Assembly: GCA_019155185.1 (NCBI GenBank)
Contig: CM032817.1
Coordinates: 9,134,034 to 9,198,033, forward strand
Direction: 5' to 3'
From: Beaufortia kweichowensis
Taxonomy: Eukaryota > Chordata > Actinopteri > Cypriniformes > Gastromyzontidae
Length of the DNA: 64,000 bases
Shown: one piece after another, positions 60,482 to 64,000 of the stretch
Layout of the letters: each line of letters begins with the position of its first letter
Position numbering within the stretch: position 1 is the first letter of the stretch
The notes under the pieces: generated by a model
Told to the model about the DNA's origin: nothing
What the model saw: the letters and a program-made list of their open reading frames with translations, nothing else
Database searches by the model: none
Position numbers and translations under genes: made by a program

Positions 60482-62618
60482 GTCTCCCTCAGGGACGACA
60501 GGGTTTTAATTGATTACTGTTTGGCACAAGACCAGATAAACATGCAGATTTGATATCTTGGCTGGGGACTGTTGCTCACCCTCTTCAAACACGCACACAC
60601 ACATCATTTTGTCAGGGGCTGGGGTGAGGGTGGCACAAGGAGCCAGCGTTATGTGTCTGCAGGGACTCCACCTCGCTGAAGGCAGCCGACGTCGTGGCTA
60701 CTTATAGCCGCGCCATAAATCAAGCTGTCAGTCTAAGTCACGGTTGCTGGCACACTCGTGTTCCAGAGCGCTCCTCTCCACACGCCCTGTGCTAAACTTT
60801 CTCTCCGAGATGCTGCGAGGGCGCAGCACGCCGTGACCTGAGTTGAAGTCACCACAGAATGTGTTTCTGGAACAAAAACAAGAACTGAGAGGCAGCTCAG
60901 AATGTCGGTGCATATTTAGAAAGATGTCTCGAGTTTAAAGTACACAGTCTGTACCCTTCATAGAAGAGTTCGGATAAGAGTTTCTGCCCTGGTTGTGTGG
61001 TAAAGATTAACCGCAGCATTTCTGACAAATGTAACTGTGAGAAAAAACACTATAATGCTAATTTAAATGAATTGCACATATTAGTGTTCATTTACATTTT
61101 TCTTAATGTGATATCATTAAATTTAAATGCTTTCATTGTCAACTACTGTACATGTGCATGTAAATGATGAGAGTTCGAATCTGGCTTGCAACATTTCACA
61201 TTTCTATTATGTCCTGTTTCTCTCTCCACGGATTTAAATCTCATTTGAAACAAATAGGAACACAAACACTTCATCAATGGGAAAACCAAAACCTGTGTTT
61301 AGCACTTCAGGTCACAAGGGGATCAGACTGCTGACTCTTCACAGGAGCAAACCGATGGAGCTCCAGGTCAGGGGAGAAGCAGGTGCTAATGAGCCAGGGC
61401 TCAGGGCCAGCTCCAGGGGCCACAAGGGTGACGGCAATCACCCTCCTTCAAAACTCTGATAAACAAGAGCGAAAGAGACATAACGGCAAAGCAAGTGGGT
61501 ACAACGACACCTGTTCTGTACTCGACCCCTAACGGCTTTTCACGTGGCTGCCGCTCGCTCCCTGCAAACCCACCATGACCAATGTTCACAGCCTCCGTGG
61601 AGTCCAGCGATTTCATGCTAAGGGGGGCGGCAGGACTCTCGTCTATCCACAACCTCTGCGATGTCATCAACCCCCCGCGGCTTTAAGCATATGGGACAAG
61701 CTTGCGGTAAACAGAACAGATCGGCTCAGGGCGCTGGAGTGATGTGCTGGGGCTTTATGATGGATGCCCAGGGCAGATGAGAGAGGCAGGCTTGACAAGT
61801 TGGATTGTAAAGCCTCTAAAGTGTAAATGTTTTTAGATCGGATCACTCAAACAACATTGTAACCTGCTCAAGCAATCACTAATCCAAAACAAGGATTATT
61901 AATGTTTGATCATATACATATACATGTGCACAACCTCACAGAACTGAGTTGATACAGGTGCTCGACTAAAACAACATTCCAAGATTCAACATCACACGTG
62001 CAAGGAGATTAAAATTCAAGTACACGCATATTCGTGAATAACACTGTTTTTCTGGTTTATTAACATGCACTGACATGTTGACATAGCGAGTGATGTATGT
62101 AGCCCAAATCTGAGACCCTCCTGTTTGAAATCCGATCACAAGCGGTCACAGGACACGCATTTGAGCCCCATGTTAATACCAGGTGTAAATGTCAATGCGT
62201 CTCAGCTGACCACTTGTGATCCCCGAGACAGATGTTAATACCAGTAAACCCGTGTAAACGAGGCCTAAAAGGCTAGCCACCCTTAAAGATCTCAAATCAT
62301 GCGAACAAGATAGTTTATGCATTCCTACCATGCTCCACTTTGGTAGCAGACCCACCCGATCATGCTCTGTTCATTCAATTAGACAAGTTAACACACGGTA
62401 CGTCTTTGGTGGGTGTTTTGACCTTTAACTGTGGGGTCCTTGAGGCTTAAAGCCTTCTGCTGTCACACTGCTAAAGAAAAAATGTAGGAGATGAACAAAT
62501 GTGATTTTCTCTCTCTCAAGCAAGCCTTCCTTTTTGGTAAAAAACAATTAGAGAAAAACCCAAGGTCCTCCTAACACATCTTTTCAAATAGAGCCGTCAA
62601 GGTGACTTCTCTCAAAAC

Positions 62619-62620
<2 letters not shown>

Positions 62621-62683
<63 letters not shown>
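62621..62683. repeat. (CT)n-(CA)n compound microsatellite
   Basis: About 44 bp of CT followed by about 18 bp of CA. Confidence 0.95.
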
Positions 62684-62685
<2 letters not shown>

Positions 62686-62877
62686 AACTCTCAGACCCCA
62701 GACAGACTGACTCCCATCTAGAGTGATCATAAGGGAGAATAGTTGGCTACAAACACAGATAGTGGGATAAATTAAGTGGTTTAGATGCTGGAAATTAGTT
62801 AAGTTCAATGTATTCAGATGCTGTAAGACATATTTAAAATGTATAAATGTTGTTGCATTAGATTAAGTATCAAAGTG

Positions 62878-62879
<2 letters not shown>

Positions 62880-62948
<69 letters not shown>
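62880..62948. repeat. (GA)n microsatellite
   Basis: About 69 bp of pure GA, complementary to the CT tract 215 bp to its left. Confidence 0.95.
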
Positions 62949-62950
<2 letters not shown>

Positions 62951-64000
62951 ATAGCAATGGCCGGTCTGACTCGACCCGCTCCCACAGGCACTCTTGATTC
63001 TGACACACATTCAGCACACTCATGCACTTCATTATGAATGCTGTACACTTGCACCCCCAGATGAGATCCCAACATCCCCAGCGACACATCCGTCTGCACC
63101 CAATCACTGCACAGAAAGACACTTTGAGCTTTAGGGAATTAACATCAAATGTAAAATCAACTCTCTGAACTGTGATGTTAGAAAACTAAACATGTCATCC
63201 AGAGGTCAGACACAGATGGCCGGAAAAAACCACAAGGTCACTGAGCCACTTCCTGCTGGCTTGCACACAATCTGCTGGTCAATATAAAAACAACATGAAA
63301 TATTCCACCCAGTCCTTCATTACCCGCTTCCTGATTTAAGACCCACGCATCCACCATACACCCCCAAACCTCTCACAGATTCATATGTAAACCACTCTTT
63401 CTGTAAGAGATGCTGTGGTTTATGGTTAACAAAATTGTCGACAAGCACAAAATGTGAATTTACAGCAAGTACATCCCCTTCCAAACCTAAAAAGCTTGAC
63501 CTTGACAATCAAAAGAATACAAATTTCAGTGTTTGATTTTATGGCACGAACAGCTTTTTTAAGAAATGAAAGTGTTTTAGAACAGAAAGGCCGTTCAGGG
63601 TTCACTCCGTTCACATCGACATGGGGAATTACATAAGTGTGCGAAAGCAAATGCTTCTGGCTACGCCTAACCATCCTGCCCAATTTTACCAAACTTTGAA
63701 CTAAACCTGAACTTTCACGGAAATCCAAAACGAATGAACATCATCGGAGAATTTCCTGTCAATAGTCTAATGCAATAAACAAAATGCATTACAAAACAGC
63801 TAAATGAAAGCACGCTGACAGCTGTACACTGTAACAGAAGGAGAGAGACAGCAGTTCTGCCTGACAACAGACAGCAGATGTGTGTATGTCCAACCGCCTC
63901 CCGGGTGTCTGTTTATCCCCACAGAGAAGGAATCAGATACTGTATATCAGACCACATGCGGACAAAGACGCATACACGAAAAACACTGAGCGCAGTTACG

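Larger units (their letters stand above)
47001..64000. other. 17-kb gene-free region right of fbxl14
   Basis: I found no coding exon with recognisable content on either strand. By comparison with human 12p13.33 the next gene should be erc1 on the minus strand, but none of its coiled-coil exons could be read here. The region is AT-rich with many GA/CT tracts, one SINE remnant (55131) and MITE-like pieces (51690, 52755). It also has GC-richer unique islands near 53385-53480, 59140-59460, 59590-59760, 60480-60870 and 61270-61680 that may be conserved noncoding elements. Confidence 0.55.

Noticed and set aside
61150..61210. Box B-like gttcgaatctggc as another SINE
   Set aside because: No box A at the right distance and no SINE tail; too little to call.

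Overview
The window looks like nuclear DNA of a cypriniform (carp/zebrafish-type) fish. Three vertebrate genes are split or organised as in vertebrates, their proteins read as fish orthologues, and tRNA-derived SINEs, a decayed Tc1/mariner element and many GA/CT microsatellites fill the spaces. The species cannot be named from the sequence alone. Gene order is adipor2 (minus), wnt5b (minus), fbxl14 (plus). This is the conserved block of human 12p13.33 (ADIPOR2, WNT5B, FBXL14), which supports calling the receptor adipor2 rather than adipor1 and the Wnt wnt5b rather than wnt5a.

Layout. Positions 217-4115 form a composite repeat island: a large palindrome of tRNA-like units around a 121-bp inverted repeat, a ten-copy array of about 143-bp tRNA-derived units, a minisatellite with a 173-174 bp higher-order period, and a second copy of the inverted-repeat arm. 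Next come the adipor2 3' UTR (about 4971-5431), its seven coding exons (5432-16996) and a noncoding first exon ending at 22708 beside a CpG-rich promoter with CCAAT and CACGTGACGTC elements. All splice junctions could be placed and give a 355-aa protein. wnt5b has four coding exons between 25820 and 33028 that join in frame to 363 aa, with a TATA-like box near 33200. An 11-kb noncoding spacer holds SINEs, a Tc1 remnant and a long GA tract. fbxl14 is a single large coding exon (44723-45925, 400 aa) with a GC-rich leader carrying three upstream ORFs, one of them a bare start-stop. From about 47000 to 64000 I see no coding exon. By synteny erc1 should lie further right on the minus strand, but I could not find any of it.

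The genes do not form an operon or shared pathway. Adipor2 is a seven-pass ceramidase-like receptor, Wnt5b a secreted non-canonical Wnt ligand, and Fbxl14 an SCF ubiquitin-ligase substrate receptor. The main points for follow-up are the palindromic tRNA-like island, CTCF-like motifs facing each other across adipor2, alternative start codons in adipor2 and wnt5b, and the splice-or-retain C-terminus and leader uORFs of fbxl14.
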